From JADJPO01 sp963724535 (GTDB taxonomy: Bacteria > Actinomycetota > Actinomycetes > Actinomycetales > Kineosporiaceae), in the NCBI GenBank assembly GCA_963724535.1, contig CAVRVD010000021.1:51313-115312 (forward strand): a stretch of DNA of 64,000 nucleotides, written 5' to 3'. The notes under the pieces are model-generated. The model was not told the origin of the DNA, did not search any database, and saw only the letters and a list, made by a program, of their open reading frames with translations. The position numbers and the translations under genes are program-made. Shown here piece by piece: positions 63,493-64,000 of this stretch. Each line of letters opens with the position of its first letter. The stretch's first letter is position 1.

Positions 63493-64000
63493 ATGACGCT
63501 AACGGGGCTGCCGGGTGATGGTGGGCGGCCGGTGCGCACCCACGACGCCGTCGTGGTGGTGCCCGGGATCATGGGTACCGAGCTGCTGGAACGTGTTCCC
63601 AGTGCCAGCAATCCGACGATGGTCTGGGGGCTGGCCGATCCCCGGTGGTATGCCCGGTCGTGGTCGAAGGGCGGCCTGGCGCGGCTGGCGCTTACGCCCG
63701 GCCGAACAGGAGGCCCTGCGGAAGGGTCGCTATGACCCGGAGTCGTCACGGATCAGGCCGGGGCGGCTGCTGCGTTCGGCGGCCTCGCTGCCGGTGCTGC
63801 GTGGTGTGGAGCCCTACACCGATCTGATCCGGGACCTGCGGCGGATCGCGGTGCACCGGGATGCGGTGCGGGAGTTCGGGTACGACTGGCGGCTGCCGGT
63901 CTCGTTCAACGCGGCCCTGCTGGCAGCGGCGATGGCCGCCCACTTGGCGTGGTGGCGGGCCCGATCCGGCGGTGCTGAGGAGGCCTGCCGGGAGGGTCCG
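63493..64000 (+). pseudogene. Frameshifted LCAT/PGAP1-like alpha/beta hydrolase, truncated by window end
   Basis: ATG 63493 opens toward AVVVVPGIMGTELLERVPSA, the N-terminal strand of lecithin:cholesterol-acyltransferase-like hydrolases (pattern VPGIMGT/S-x-L). Near 63695 an extra base moves the frame: continuity resumes as LTPAEQEALRKGRYDPESSR, then VEPYTDLIRDLRRIAV and EFGYDWRLPVSFNAALLA (typical Y-D-W-R), running off the window. One indel, in a CCCGG run. It is divergent from the caspase-STAND gene with only 66 bp between, implying a shared regulatory region. Confidence 0.75.

Overview
The window is very GC-rich DNA, roughly 70% by eye, with GTG starts, many 4-bp ATGA/GTGA gene overlaps, and several genes that start 6 nt after a TANNNT -10 box (probable leaderless transcripts). 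Together with poly(hydroxyalkanoate) synthase, a wax ester synthase/diacylglycerol acyltransferase, an F420-type PPOX protein and a plsB-plsC lipid cluster, this points to an aerobic actinomycete. I cannot name the genus from sequence alone. I see no rRNA, no intact tRNA and no CRISPR array.

Layout. 1-5.5 kb: the N-terminal part of a PEP-synthase-like protein coupled to an S51-type hydrolase, then a lipid trio (flippase-like protein, PAP2 phosphatase, glycerophosphodiesterase). 5.5-16 kb: PHA synthase, a decayed tripeptidyl-aminopeptidase-like gene, acyl-CoA ligase, CPBP protease, methyltransferase, a GT2/acyltransferase pair, and a K+ channel with RCK domains on both sides of its pore. 16.8-24.2 kb: a two-gene 2-hydroxyacyl-CoA-dehydratase/activase-like system followed by hypX (hydrogenase maturation). 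24-35 kb: ABC exporter, GH31 glycosidase, frameshifted membrane protein, PPOX protein, CapA-like lipoprotein, GT2-GtrA and GT39 pair. 35.7-43.5 kb: dodecin, pRiA4b ORF-3-like protein, helical-repeat protein, and a TIR-STAND-WD40 signalling protein. 43.8-49 kb: a two-component system directly followed by an FtsX/ATPase ABC transporter.

49-55.6 kb: a lipid-assembly cluster on the minus strand (plsB, plsC, a 35-codon gpsA stump, WS/DGAT), bordered by remnants of an EamA transporter and a long-chain acyl-CoA synthetase. With phaC and fadD upstream, the strain appears able to make both polyester and acylglycerol or wax reserves.

55.6-64 kb is a decaying defence/mobile island. It holds a toxin-antitoxin operon inside 23-bp inverted repeats, which sit inside two identical 41-bp tRNA-Arg 3' ends. 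A shattered tyrosine integrase, a DrmC (DISARM) remnant, a caspase-STAND-WD40 gene broken by about eight frame changes, and a divergent frameshifted LCAT/PGAP1-like hydrolase follow. The frameshift density here is far higher than in the rest of the window. Either recent decay or a low-quality assembly stretch could explain it, and reads would tell.
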